Assembly: GCA_036346405.1 (NCBI GenBank)
Contig: CM070546.1
Location: 97,876,288-97,940,287, forward strand
Direction of reading: 5' to 3'
DNA from: Phyllostachys edulis
Taxonomy: Eukaryota > Streptophyta > Magnoliopsida > Poales > Poaceae
DNA: 64,000 nt
Shown here piece after piece: positions 31,924-43,591 of the stretch (within the stretch, counting starts at the first letter, position 1; every line of letters begins with the position of its first letter). A model generated the notes under the pieces. It was not told the origin of the DNA. It did no database searches and was given only the letters and a program-made list of their open reading frames with translations. The position numbers and the translations under genes were made by a program.

Positions 31924-34900
31924 AGTCGAACCCGGAAACGAAGGATCTTGAATTCTCTATGTTACATACACTAGTCCAGGAATAGTTAGTGCACACAGTC
32001 GAACAAAAATGATAGCAAAATCATATAATGCATTTATAGAATATAAATAAGAGTTTATTACAATTTGGGCATAAGGCCAAATGAAAGATACAGCGAAAAC
32101 ATTAATAAATAAGGTAGGTCACACGATTCGCCACAGGCAATCGTCTGGGAGCGTATAGCCTAGTTGTCCTGATTCTTACCGTCTTGATAATATTCTTTTC
32201 CTATTGTATTTTATTAAGCAAGAGTGAGCACAACAACTATGCTCAGCAAGTTACACCTAATAACAAAATATAATGCATGCATGTGTAATCAAGTGAGGCT
32301 GATACAGCTCATTTTACATAAAGCAATATTTTTTGTTTTCAATACTTTTACTAAGTTCAAGGCAATTTAAATCTATAACTAAAATCAAGTTTAAAATTGA
32401 TAATTTCATAGTGGATAACCTCCATACATGAATGGGGAAGGATATCCTCCCATCACATGGCTAACCGCCTAATTTTACCACAAGAATTAACCATCCTAAA
32501 ATCATGTGCTAAATTCATTTTAAAATCAAAACCAAATTCTAACTTGAGTGGCTTTGCTCAGCATGTCTATGACCGTGGACACGGCTATTCGAATAGTTTT
32601 ACACTCTGTAAAGGATGTACAATTTTACCCATAAGAGATAATCAACTTTCACTGTCGGCCATGACACGCTTTCGAAAGTGTGAGACGAAGTGATTATGAC
32701 GAGGCCTTTACAATGTTCTACCCCAAAGTATTTATACCTGCTAAGGTTTCACTTCTATTGGGTTAACCACCCTCCGAGAGCCCCCTCTTGTGCCAAGTGG
32801 GATTACTGTCTAACCGACACCCACACATCAACATGGCATAAATAACAATGAGGTATCCCAAATTAATAAGCCTAGTCTGCCCATTCAGAACATGTGGTAG
32901 TATGGTAGAGCTTAGCAAGATGCAACTCGAAGACCGGTCCTTAACTAACTTGGGCAATATTCCACAATGCTAGACTCGATCATTGAAATGAATCGATCAT
33001 GTGTATTGACTTGCACCATACCAACATCCATTATGTCCAAGTCTAAACCATTTTAATTTATTTCTCAAGTAAAAGTATTTTCTGAAATTTCTATGGTAAA
33101 ACAATACCATAGACTCAATTTGAATCATATTTGAATAATTTGGCTAAACTCCCCGAATTCAAGATTTTGGTCTAAGAATTGTCTACGCACATAATTTTCA
33201 AATTTTATTTTAGCTATGGTGACAAGGAAATGACTTATTCAAACATCAACATTGGCCATACAAAGAAAATAGATTAACTAGGAATTTAAACAGGAATTAA
33301 AATAACTTGAATAGAAATACGCATGCAATAATAATTTAAAACAGAATTAAATAATTTAAAATAATAAGATCAAACATGATCAAAATTATAACTTGCCTTG
33401 CTCAAATTCTTCATCTTCAACTAACTCAGGTTCCTTGGAATCGTTGAAATCTATACGCGAAAATAAGCTAAATTCAAATAAATACAAATAAATTCAAATA
33501 AAAATTCAAATTAACTCCAAATTGTATAATTTTGTTTTAGTTGTCTATATCTTGAATTTATATAAATTTAAAATTTTGAATTGTCAAAATCGTAGCTCGT
33601 ATGAAGGAGAACGAGCTCCTGGAAATTTTAGACCCTAAAGAAATACTAAAATTCAATTTCTAGATTTAAACGATTTATGTTTCTAAAGGAAATTCACTTT
33701 ATGATGTGTGCTGACGTCATCACACGAATTTCTTTTCGACGGGATTAAATTTTCTACTGAAAATCCTTTTCTTTCTATGACATGTAGGCTCACGATCATA
33801 GACCGGGTCCATGGCTTGGTCAAAGTCTACCGTAGACATGGCCAACGGAGCTATGCAAAGGGGTGTGCAGGTGCTGATGTAGATTGCCACGCTGGCATAC
33901 ATGTGGGCGCTGATTGGATCCTACAGCCTACGTTGCGTTGAGGTGGCGCCTACGTGGACGTGCCACGTAGGTCCGACGAGTGGCGGCGCTACAGAGATGG
34001 GCTCATCGATGCTTCGCGCCACGGTGAGCCACGCAAAGGTGCGCAAAGGCGAGAGGACAACACGGTGAATCTGGTGCGTTACCTTGCAGCGGCGGAGCGG
34101 GAGGGAGTGGCCAGTGGCGAGGAGTTAAGCGGCGGCAGTGTTAGGGAAATGACGGCGATGGAGCTCCTGAGGTTCTCTAGCGGAGATGGTGCGCGCACGG
34201 GGTAGGCGACGACGAGGCGGTGCCGAAGGTGGGGTCGGGTGGGGGGTGCGGAGCGTGCTCGTCGGCAGTGGAATCGATGGCGAAATAGCTTCGGGTGGCA
34301 AGACTTTAACTCCAAAATACGACGAGCTTGAGAGGATTGAGGCGAGGTGAGTGGTGGTGTTGGGATGAGCGGAGAAGGGTGGAGCTGGGGCACGCTTAAA
34401 TAGGGCGAGCGCCGGGTAGGAATGCGCGTAGAGCGCAAGAAGGTCCTCGCCGGGTTAGAGGCGGATTCATGGGAATTTATTGCCAGAGATGGAAAGGAAA
34501 AGCCCGAGATGGGCGCGGGATTGATATGCGGTCATTAATTCGGCGACAATTTCGGAGATGCGATTAATTTGGCTGGGATTTGAAAAGCTCCATCGCGAGC
34601 GTTAATGGCTTACGAAATAAAAAACGGAGGAGGAAGAAAGGAAGGTGGCCGAAGGGGTGATGTTGCGTAGGCCCCACCTGGCAGAGAGCAGGGGAAACAT
34701 GAGAGAGAGAGAGTCACGGTGACACGCTGCCCAAGCGGTCACGAGAGAGAGAGAGAGAGAAGAAGAGTGGTGATGCGGTCGAACGGACCTGGCGTGGGCA
34801 GGTGTCTGAAAAAGAAGATGGGCCAAGCAAGTTTCGGCCCAAAGGGGGTTTTCTAGTTTTCAAATGATTTAGTGATTTTAATAATTTAGTTAATTCATTT

Positions 34901-35129
34901 AGGCTTTAGAAAATAGCAAATAAAGTCCAAAAATTATAGAAAAATTCACAAAAATTCCCTGGGTCATTTTGGACTTAAATAAAATATTTTCAACTTATAT
35001 TTGGTATTTAATTTTGTAAATAATTAATTTTGGCTTAAAAATAATTAAGAAAACTTTTAAAATTTCAGAAAATTCCAGGAAAATAATTAAATTTTATTTT
35101 TAACTGGAAATTGAAATTTTGCTATTACA
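31924..35129 (-). mobile_element. Solo LTR 1 (Ty3/gypsy, long-LTR type)
   Basis: 3206 bp flanked by GTCTC on both sides (31919-31923 and 35130-35134). On the - strand it starts TGTAATAGC and ends CCGGGTTCGACT, so the expected final CA has decayed to CT. A - strand TATA-like CTATTTAAG lies at about 34395-34403. It shares blocks with LTR 3 and with the gypsy LTRs at 43592 and 52258. No internal coding region, so it is a recombination product. The ORFs at 33954-34438 are not recognised. Confidence 0.82.
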
Positions 35130-35749
35130 GTCTCCAAAGACATCTCTGCCACAACCGTCTCAGGTTAGCTCGCCGCTTATACCTTGTCCGCCACCAGCTC
35201 TAGTGAGCTCGCCACCACCACCACCAAGAGAAGGGGAGAAGGGGGAGTGAAGGATCTAGACCTACCATTATATGTTAATGGAGTTTTGGTGATTAATGAC
35301 AAATCTAATTGTGAGACTAACATTTTTATTGATATACATATTGTGTAGTCTTATTTGGATATAAAGGTGAAAATCATGAAGGCATGCATGTGATTAATGA
35401 CAAATCCAATTCATTGGATAAACAAAAGGAAAATCCAAACAGGTATGCATTTATAATAACAAATCTATTTATGAGACTAACTCTTCTATTTGCCTTATCT
35501 CATGATTAGTCTCGTTCGGATATAAAGAACAAAAGAGGTATGCATTCTACTTTGTATTATTATATCTTGTTGCATTCCTCGGATCCAAAATATAGGTTGA
35601 ATTCCACCAAAAGGTTAACTTGAATATGTGCATATGCTCTTATTACACATTCGTGTATGCACATATTTAAGGGAAGTTTATTCTATATTTTGAGGTTTCA
35701 TTAGTATTGATCCATATTCCTGTTTCCACACATATTTGGGATCTTTACT

Positions 35750-36070
35750 TTGAAACATATCCTTTGAATATATTTAACTTGCATAGTTAATATATTCATG
35801 TGAGTATATAAGACTTGTGTAGTCTAAATATACTTATATGTGAGTATAACATAACTTGTGTAGTTCATGTGTATCACATATCCTTGAATATATATAACTT
35901 ATGTAGTTAATATATTCAGTGTGTATATGAGACATGTGTGCTCATATATCCTTTGAGTATATTTAACTTATGTAGTTAATATATTCATATGAGTATATAA
36001 GACTTGTGTAGTTCAGATACACTCATGTTGAGTATATATAACTTGTGTAGTACATATATACTCATACCAA
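35750..36070. repeat. Degenerate tandem array, unit ~60-70 bp, in solo LTR 2
   Basis: Recurring ATATTTAACTTnTGTAGTTAATATATTCA and GAGTATATAAGACTTGTGTAG-type blocks. Confidence 0.8.
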
Positions 36071-36254
36071 TCTACATTCAATTATTTGTTATTGAAGTGG
36101 TTATCATCAATTACCAAAGAGGGAAAGATTGTGGTATCTTGTCCTACCATTATGAGTTAATGGTATGATGTGGTAATTAATGATAATCATATTGTGGAAC
36201 TAACATTTTCCATGAGTTGGATAAGCAGGTTAGGTTCCACGATAATGAAAACTT

Positions 36255-36590
36255 AGGATGACATCATGTGTTGATGGTCGTCAAGTCAAGAAGAGTTCCA
36301 TCATGTGTTGATGGAAGTCAAGTGAAGGAAATCATCGTGTGTCGATGATGTTCAAGAAAAGGAGATGATCATGAGTTGATCATCAAGTCAAGTGAAGACC
36401 CATCATATGTTGATGGAGATCAAGTGAAGAGTACATCATGAGTTGATGCATATGAAGACTCGGGATGGAGGATGTCATCATGTGTTGATGAGCATCAAGT
36501 CAAGATCTCGAAGTGAAGCTTCATCATGTGTTGATGAAGGTCAAGTGAAGAACTCATCATGTGTCGATGAGTATTCGAGTCAATGACCTG
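36255..36590. repeat. Tandem array with CATCATGTGTTGATG core in solo LTR 2
   Basis: About nine units of 30-50 bp combining TCATCATGTGTTGATG with TCAAGTGAAG. The core is partly palindromic (CATCA...TGATG). Confidence 0.9.
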
Positions 36591-36824
36591 GACTTGAAGT
36601 GAGGATGTGCGTCATCAAGCTTCAAGTGTTCGTGCAAGGCAAAGGTATGACTAGCTAGGGCTGAGGATGTGTTCCTAGTCTTTTACCGGTTTTGGTGTTT
36701 AATTGGAAGACCGGATTGCTAGTATAGGTTGCCGTACTATTAAGAGGGGTCTTGACTAGTAACTTAAGTTTGTCATGTGTTGATAGCTCATTGTGTTTGC
36801 TCTAGCTCATCTTAACATGTTGCC

Positions 36825-37050
36825 AATATTTGCGAATGTGTTTTGCAAATAGTTGTGGCTCATGGATAACCCTTGTAGCATGTGACTTAAGTTTGCGAAT
36901 GTGTTTTGCAAATGGTGTAAGTCCATGTACCTTATTCCTTGTGGTGTGATTCTGAAAGTGTGCAAATGTGTTTTGCAACTTGTTGAGAATCCCACTTGAA
37001 CCCTTGTTTGCATTGCGCATCAAATTAGCAAATGTGTTTTGCAATTTGAG
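36825..37050. repeat. Spaced repeats, GCGAATGTGTTTTGCAA core, in solo LTR 2
   Basis: Four copies at about 60-70 bp spacing, each a GCAAATGTGTTTTGCAA variant. Confidence 0.9.
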
Positions 37051-37052
37051 TT

Positions 37053-37172
37053 GAAGCGAATGCAATCTGTTGTCTTCTCAGGAAAATCGGTTGAACCGAC
37101 GTTGTGTACGCGGAAGCGAATGCAATCTGTTGTCTTCTCAGGAAAATCGGTTGAACCGGCGTTGTGTACGCA
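37053..37172. repeat. 60-bp tandem duplication in solo LTR 2
   Basis: Two nearly identical copies starting AAGCGAATGCAATCTG and containing GGTTGAACCG. Confidence 0.95.
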
Positions 37173-37249
37173 GACGCGACCAAGATCAAGGTAATATCTG
37201 GCTTGTATGCAATGGAACTACCGCACCTGTTGAGCATGTGTTACTCTAA

Positions 37250-37700
37250 TTGAGGAACGGTAGTACCGGCTTGTACTGAACGGTACGACCGTAGGCCGGT
37301 TGTTCCGATTATTTGTTGGCGGTTCATTATTTCTAGAGGAGATGCATTTGAGTATGTCATTTCGGTTTTGAGAAACCCTTGAATCGGTTGTACCGACGTG
37401 TTATGGGCGGTACGACCGCGCGGCGGTTCAACCGGATTTTGGTGCAGTATGACCGCACATCGGTTGATCCGATTTCTATGTGGCGGTGCTAATTTTCCAG
37501 AACCGATGTTTCTGGGACTTAGCCGCATTTGTTGCTCCTTTGTGGAGCGGTATGACCGCAGGCTTTTGGACGGTTGTACCGGGTGGCGCGGTACGACCGG
37601 ATCTTGGTTGGCAGTACGACCGGACGTGGTCCAATGGCTAGTTTTTATAGCCGTTGGAGCCTGTGTAGTACGACCGGCCGTTGACCGCCGGTTCGACTGC
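37250..37700. repeat. Dispersed GGTACGACCG / CGGTTGTACCG motifs in solo LTR 2
   Basis: More than ten short motifs in both orientations (GGTACGACCG, GGTTGTACCG, CGGTTGAACCG) lie just upstream of the LTR TATA box, where enhancer sites would be expected. Confidence 0.8.
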
Positions 37701-37754
37701 ATGTGCTGATTTTTCAGCAGACTTTTCCACAACGGCTAGTTTTTGTGTGTGGGC

Positions 37755-37762
37755 TATAAATA
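37755..37762 (+). promoter_or_regulatory. TATA box of solo LTR 2
   Basis: TATAAATA in the context GGGCTATAAATACCACC, downstream of the GGTACGACCG motif cluster. Probably a promoter firing toward the hAT transposase gene. Confidence 0.65.
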
Positions 37763-38600
37763 CCACCTTGGCCATGTGTGGGTAGGTTGCTGGTGCCCGT
37801 AGACATTCCATTGAGCAAAGAGCAAGCCTCTCATTCTCTTTTGTGCATGTGTTGCACTTAGTGAGGTTAGAGAGCAAACCCTAAGTGCATATGTTGCCTT
37901 AGGTGGTGGATTTAGGATCCACTTGAGCTTAGACACTTGATTGGTTCAAGTGAGCGTTGGAGACTTGTTACTCTTGGTGTTTGCCAACACCTAGACGGCG
38001 TGGTGGCGTCGTTGCTCCGGTGAGCTTCTCAAAGAAGATTGTGAGAAAACCCGAGCGGTTTGTGAGTGGTGTGGTGCTCGCCATCTCCGGAATGGAGGAA
38101 AGAGCAACCCTAGTGAAGCGAGGTGTTGGTTGGGTTTGGAACCAGTCCAAGTGGTTGGACTTACCTCGAAGGCGGGTGCTCAATTCGTGGAGTCGGTCCA
38201 ATTAGTTTGGCCTTGCCTCAACGTGGATTAGGGGAGACCGGCAAGTCTCCGATCACCACGGTAAAACATCGTCGTGTCTATTGTGGTTTGCATTCTTGTG
38301 TTTTACATATTGCAATTTATATTCCTTGAATTAAATTGCTTATTCATTGTGGATGAATGCTTGCCTAGCCTTGTGCTATTTACATTGCTTAAATTGAATT
38401 GTTTGTAAGTCTTGCTAAATTGCTATATTCTTAAATAGACTTGTATTGTTGGTGCACTTAGTTGAACCTAGTTGATTTAGGCTTTAATTGTGTAAAACCG
38501 TATTTATATTAGCTTCCGTATTAAAAATCGGTTTTAGCCAAAGAAGTTTTAAAACGCCTATTTACCCCCCTCTAGTCGGCCTCCTCGATCTTACAAGGAG

Positions 38601-39010
38601 GCAGTAGGGACAGTCTCTGGGGGGGGGCCATGGGGAGAGAGGGGAGGCCAAGCGGGGAGGCGGAGGGTTGTCGCTAGGGTGGGGGAGACGGGAGAAGGGG
38701 AGGCGGCAGAGGAGTCGTCGGGGTTGGAAGGAAGGGGAGAAGGGGGAGGCGTAGGGGGTGGGGGAGAGGGGAGGTGGGGAGGCCAAAGGCGGCAGGGGGA
38801 CGCACAGAGGGGCGACGCTGGGGTGGGCCATGGGGGTGGGCGGAGATCGGAGATGGGGGGTGGGGAGATGGGGGTGTGGCAGGGGGTGCCGGGAAGGCGC
38901 GCACGCCGGGTGGGCCGAGGGGGAGACTGGAGATGGGGGAGGTCGGATCGGAGGTAGGGGAGATAGGTCATGGGGTGGGGGAGATGGAATGGGAGAGACT
39001 AGAGACAGTG
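38601..39010. repeat. Purine-rich, G-run tract in the hAT 5' region
   Basis: About 400 bp of + strand almost entirely G and A with many GGGG runs. The ORFs on both strands (38562-39109) are low-complexity. The other end of the hAT has a pyrimidine-rich tract at 58500-58870. Confidence 0.85.
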
Positions 39011-39589
39011 TGGTGCACTAGTGCTATTGGGCATGGAGCCATGGAGCATTGGAATTTGGAGCTAGCTAGCTGTCTAGCCACAACACTCTATGAAGATAAA
39101 GTAAAGTAGTCATAAAAGAAGGCAACATCACCAGCTACTGGGTTATCACGTCAGTACAATGGCACAAACACAAAGCTAAGAGGCAACGGGCAAGACCATG
39201 AGACAACAGCTCTCGCGAGTCGCGAGACATGATAGGACACAATTTGATAGGATAAGACATGGTGAGGGAGAGAGGCAACGGGTGAGGTAACGGGCAAAAC
39301 AATGGCTCTACACGAGATTCTTTCTCTCTGACACTCTGTGCCTATAAGAACGAATGTCTGCAGCTCATTTCTTCACCACACGAAGCTTAGCTTTTCTTTT
39401 GCTCTAGTGATTGTCTTTTGCTCATTTATTCACTAACAAGCGAAGCACATTTTTCATTCACTAATTCTCTCTTTGCTCTAGTGCTTTGTACAATAGAAAG
39501 CATACTACCAAGGAGTCGAAGCATGAAGCCAGCGGAGGGAGCGGTGGAGCTCGGTAGCACTATGCTATTGTCACGATCGGGACTCCCAG

Positions 39590-39790
39590 CCAGGACCACA
39601 CAGGAGGTCCTTCAAGACCACCCGGAGGTCCCTCAAGACCACCCGAGAGGTCCCACAGGACCACCCGGAGGTCTATTAGGGCCACCCTGAGGTCCGAGAC
39701 TGGTCGTGAGGCTTAGGATCACCCCAAGTTCACGACCAATCCCGAAGGAGGTCGTGAGACTAGGGATCACCCCAAGACCTCTGTGCAATT
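39590..39790. repeat. GACC...GGTC repeats at the 3' edge of solo LTR 3
   Basis: Units such as GACCACCCGGAGGTC recur, nearly identical to the copia LTR minisatellite core although the elements are unrelated. Confidence 0.88.
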
Positions 39791-41464
39791 GAGCTAGTCC
39801 CAAGATCAGCTGCTAGCCCACACAGTAGCAAAAGTGGTGACATCCAACAACGCGAACTTTATTATCAAAATATCAACAGAGTTTCTTACAAAAGCGGCTT
39901 AGGAGCTGACAAACAAATACAATGGAACAAAAGAACGGCAGTCCATCCAACATGCCACAGGCAATTGGTTGGAGGGCACAACCTAGTCGATCTGGTCCTC
40001 TTCCTCGCTATAGACGTCTTCACCTGCTCAAGGATCACATCAAGCAAGAGTGAGCACAACAACCGTGCTCGCAAGTTACACCCATGAGGTAACAAAGTAT
40101 AATGCATGCATGGATATTTCAAAGGAGGTCTTATAGGGTTGATTTGCACAAAGCCAAGTTTCTTGTAAATACTCATACTAAGTTCCAAGGCAATAACACC
40201 ATAACTAAAATTCATTTTCTAAAACTCAGTTTTATAGTTGGATAACATTCATCAACAAGTGGTGAAGGATATCCTCCTATTACAAGTCTCCCCGCCCAAA
40301 ACCCAATTGGATAGACATCCAAAACCAGTTTAACAAATCCTTTTGAAAGCAAAACCAACATCTAACTTGGAGAGGCTTGCCAGCATGTCCATGACCGTGG
40401 ACACGGCCATTCGAATAGTTTTACACTCTGTAGAGGTTGTACACTTTGCCCACATGACACAACTTCTCTAGTTTGTTTGGCATCCGTCGATACCACCACT
40501 CACTTCCATAGGTGAGAGGTCTAGAGCACGTGACAAGGCCTTTATAATGCGCCGTTCCACCGCAGTCCCTCCTCGCTAAGGTTTCACCCCCTTTGGACTA
40601 ACCATCCGCAGGGTTCAGGCCCCCTCTTGCGCCAGTGGGAAACACATGTTATAAAAGACCACCTACACATCCAAATGGAACAACCACGGTGGAATTTTGT
40701 AAATTAGTTAGCCAGGTCCCCTCCCCATTCTCAGGACATGTGGTTGTATGGTGAGGCATAGCAAGTTATCGCTTGAAGACCGGTCCTTAACTGACCTGGG
40801 CGACTGCCACAAAACCCTGGGCCTCAACCCTACCCGGCTTGAGCCCGTGCATGAACATGCACCATCCAACCAACCATTTCGCCCAAGTCTAAACCAATTT
40901 TCCTTTTTCTTTGCTTTTCAAAAACAATTGCAAATCTCCATGACAACCCAATGTCATGGTGAAAACCATTTGACAACATTAGTCTTTGGTAGAAAGATGC
41001 CCCAAAACCGAAACTTTGGTCTAAGCATGGCTAAGTATAAAGTTTTGCAACACTTCTAGCTCATACTATTGTATCAACTAGATTTCCATCTATGGTGTCT
41101 AGGGTGAATAAATCAATGACAAGTCTGGTTGTACAAAGGTAACAGGGATAACTAAAGAGTTTAAAAACAGGGATTAAATTACTTAAATTGAAATACGCAT
41201 GCAATATTTAATTGAAACCGAACTTCATTAACTTGAATTACTAGGCTTAACATGATCAAGGGAATGACTTGCCTTGCTCAAAAGCATGAGGATCTTCCTC
41301 TTTAAAGAACTCGGGCTCCTCGGTGTCGTCGCAATCTACACGAGAGAAAAAGACAAACTCAAACAAAGACCAAATAAAGAACCAAAAGAGCTCCAAAAGA
41401 AACTCAAAACTCAAACCAACGGGAAAAACGCTGCACTAGAAACAGACTCTTAGCAGGAGACTCG

Positions 41465-41740
41465 ACTCACTGGGGAGGAGGTCCAATAGAGAGGGTGGTC
41501 CTTGCAAAATGACCGAAGAGGGTGGTCTTTACCAAAAGACCAGCAAAGACCAAGAGGGTGGTCTTTGCAAAAAGGTTAGTAAAGACCGAAGGGGTGGTCT
41601 TTGCAAAAGAACCAAAGAGGTGGTCTTTGCAAAAGACCCAAGAAGGTGATCTTTGTGCACAAACTGAGAGGGTGGTCTTTGCAAAAAGACCACGCGAAAT
41701 GTCCTAAGGAGATCCAGGAGAGGAGGTCCTAAGGAGGACA
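41465..41740. repeat. Tandem array GTGGTCTTTGCAAAAAGACC in solo LTR 3
   Basis: About seven units of 28-35 bp. Each core is an inverted repeat (GTGGTCTTT against AAAGACCAC), able to form a small hairpin. Confidence 0.9.
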
Positions 41741-42339
41741 CGACCACTCATCGTGGTTGTATGAACAAGGGAGAGAACAGGGTACAAAGAAACTTACCAA
41801 GGCCGGGAAAGCAATGGTGGAAGGAGGGGAGGTCGATGGACGGCGGTGGCGGTTGATGCCGGCACAGACGCTCTGGTGGGACCTCCGACGGTGAGAAGGC
41901 GGTGAAGGGGGCTCCAGCGGAGTTCTGGACGACGAAGTTTCAACACAGTGCAACTGAGCAAGAGCAAAAAGAGACAAGTGTGGAAAAAGTGATGAAAAAG
42001 GGTTACTCAAGCTATTCATAGCCAAGGAAGGCGGAGAAAACACTGGAAGACATAGAAGCACACGTGTCATAGGTGAGTGTAATAGAAGGTCAAAGGTAGG
42101 TGATGGACAAGACAGGGTACGGCTGATCTGGTGAAAAAGGAATAGAACAAAGTATGCTGTGAAGGGAGGAGACAGGGAGAGAAAATAAGGTGCCACGCAA
42201 GTGACCACGTAAGTGATCGCATTTAATGCGACACAACTGGCATGAAATGCACAACAGGCTTATGTGGCGGAGAAAGATAAAGATGAGCAGGATTGACAAG
42301 TGAAGCCAGTCAAACTCGGGAAATAGTCTAGTCAAAGGG

Positions 42340-42930
42340 GTGATCGCAACCAGAGGGGAGGTCGTCATCAAAGAGGGAGATCGTGACCCACAGGGGTGGT
42401 CTTGACCACAAAGGTGGTCTTTGCAAAAAGACCAAGACGGGTGGTCTTTGCAAAAAGGCCACGAGGGGTGGTTTTTGCAATAGACCATAGAGGAGGTCCG
42501 CTAAACAAGAAGGTCCTGAGAGGTCAAGGGAGGTCTCTGAGGAGGTCTAAAGGGCTAAGAGGTCCTGAGGACTAAGAGGTCCAAAGGACGAGGAGGTCCA
42601 AAGGACTAAGAGGTCCTATGAACAAGGTGAAATCAAGGGAAGTCCTGATGGTCTAGATGAAGTCAAGGAAGGTCTTAACGGTCAAGATGAAATCCAGGGA
42701 GGTCTTGACGGTCAAGATGAAATCATGGGAGGTCTTGACGGTCAAGATGAAATCAAAGGAGGTTCTGAATGGAGGAATTCAACCCAAACTTTGAATTGTT
42801 TGGAGATCAAGGATGTTTGAAACACAAACCCGAGCTTGGAGCACCTCGGGATGGTCGTGACCCAAGGGGAGGTCAAAACCAAAGGGAGGTCTAGACACAA
42901 AGGGGAGGTCTGGACACAAAGGGGAGGGAC
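42340..42930. repeat. Second GGTC-type array in solo LTR 3
   Basis: Starts with GGTGGTCTTTGCAAAAAGACC units, then GAGGTCCTGAGG / AAGAGGTCC units, then four units of about 40 bp with GGAGGTCTTGACGGTCAAGATG. Confidence 0.88.
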
Positions 42931-43167
42931 AACTCCAAAACCCGAACCACACCGAGAAGACCAACTTTGTTTAATTGAAGTTTGACTTAGTCATTTTAAA
43001 GCACTCAAATTCCAAAAATCTCAAGTTAAGCTTTAGGATCTCGACAAAACCAAATGGTTTCATTTTATTTTGAAAACTCAAAAAGGCTCAGAAAATCAGG
43101 GTGTTACAGCTATCGAGGAGTCGTAGCACAAAAGTAGCAGCCAGGAGAGGGAGACACTTAGTCTCAC

Positions 43168-43591
43168 GTGGCTCAATCTCCCACCGCTCCCCTAGTCCTC
43201 CTCCCCCACCTCTCCCACCGATGCTCATCAGCTTTCCCCAAGCATGGGGGGGACTACGGCATGAATGACTATCATATGGACGGTACGGAGAGATATGAGG
43301 AATACCAACGTGGTCCGGACCCGATGGAGATGCTAGAGTTTGGTACCCCCTCCACGGATGTCAATATTGGTGGGTCCGTGCCCGGTAGCAGGAGCGCTGG
43401 GTGAAGGGCGGAGTGCTGGAAGCACATGACCTAGAGTGAGGAAATTTGAGAAAGCCAAACGGTAGAGATCGCAACTTGTAATTATTGTAAAGCTCAATTA
43501 AGTGCTCGTAAAGGTGGAGGGACGGAGCACTTGAATCGGCATAACAAAGCATGCTTGAAAAAGATGGGGGCGTACACGCGAGGTGGAGGAG
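43168..43591 (+). pseudogene. hAT transposase, N-terminal part with BED zinc finger
   Basis: In one frame with three stops (TGA 43402-43404, then TAG and TGA) lies the block CWKHMT, then the BED-type finger ATCNYCKAQLSARKG... EHLNRHNKAC, with its two Cys and the following His/Cys ligands. A likely start is an ATG near 43263; the GTG at 43168 is not used in plants. The BED finger binds the element's ends. The gene is interrupted at 43591 by the gypsy element and resumes at 56439. Confidence 0.82.

Larger units (their letters stand above)
35248..38595 (+). mobile_element. Solo LTR 2 (different family, + orientation)
   Basis: 3348 bp, TGAAGG...GATCTTACA, flanked by GGGAG (35243-35247) and AGGAG (38596-38600), a target duplication with one mismatch. 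The + strand TATA (TATAAATA, 37755-37762) and the terminal CCCCCCTCTAGTCGGC motif support this orientation. It holds several unrelated short tandem arrays, listed separately. Confidence 0.78.
39569..43108 (-). mobile_element. Solo LTR 3 (Ty3/gypsy, long-LTR type)
   Basis: 3540 bp flanked by GCTAT (39564-39568 and 43109-43113). On the - strand it runs TGTAACACCCTG...GATCGTGACA. It shares long blocks with solo LTR 1 (around 32218-32960 against 40042-40810) and shorter ones with the gypsy LTRs at 43592 and 52258. It contains two GGTC-type minisatellites. No internal gene region. Confidence 0.88.

Noticed and set aside
36255..36590. Regularly spaced repeats resembling a CRISPR array
   Set aside because: Unit and spacing vary, spacers are not unique, there are no cas genes, and the setting is a plant LTR.
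38562..39109. Overlapping Pro-rich and Gly-rich ORFs on both strands
   Set aside because: Low-complexity purine/pyrimidine tract; open frames follow from composition.
31924..43108. Solo LTRs 1 and 3 as the two LTRs of one large element
   Set aside because: Each has its own perfect 5-bp duplication (GTCTC, GCTAT), the sequences differ widely, and there is no polyprotein between them.
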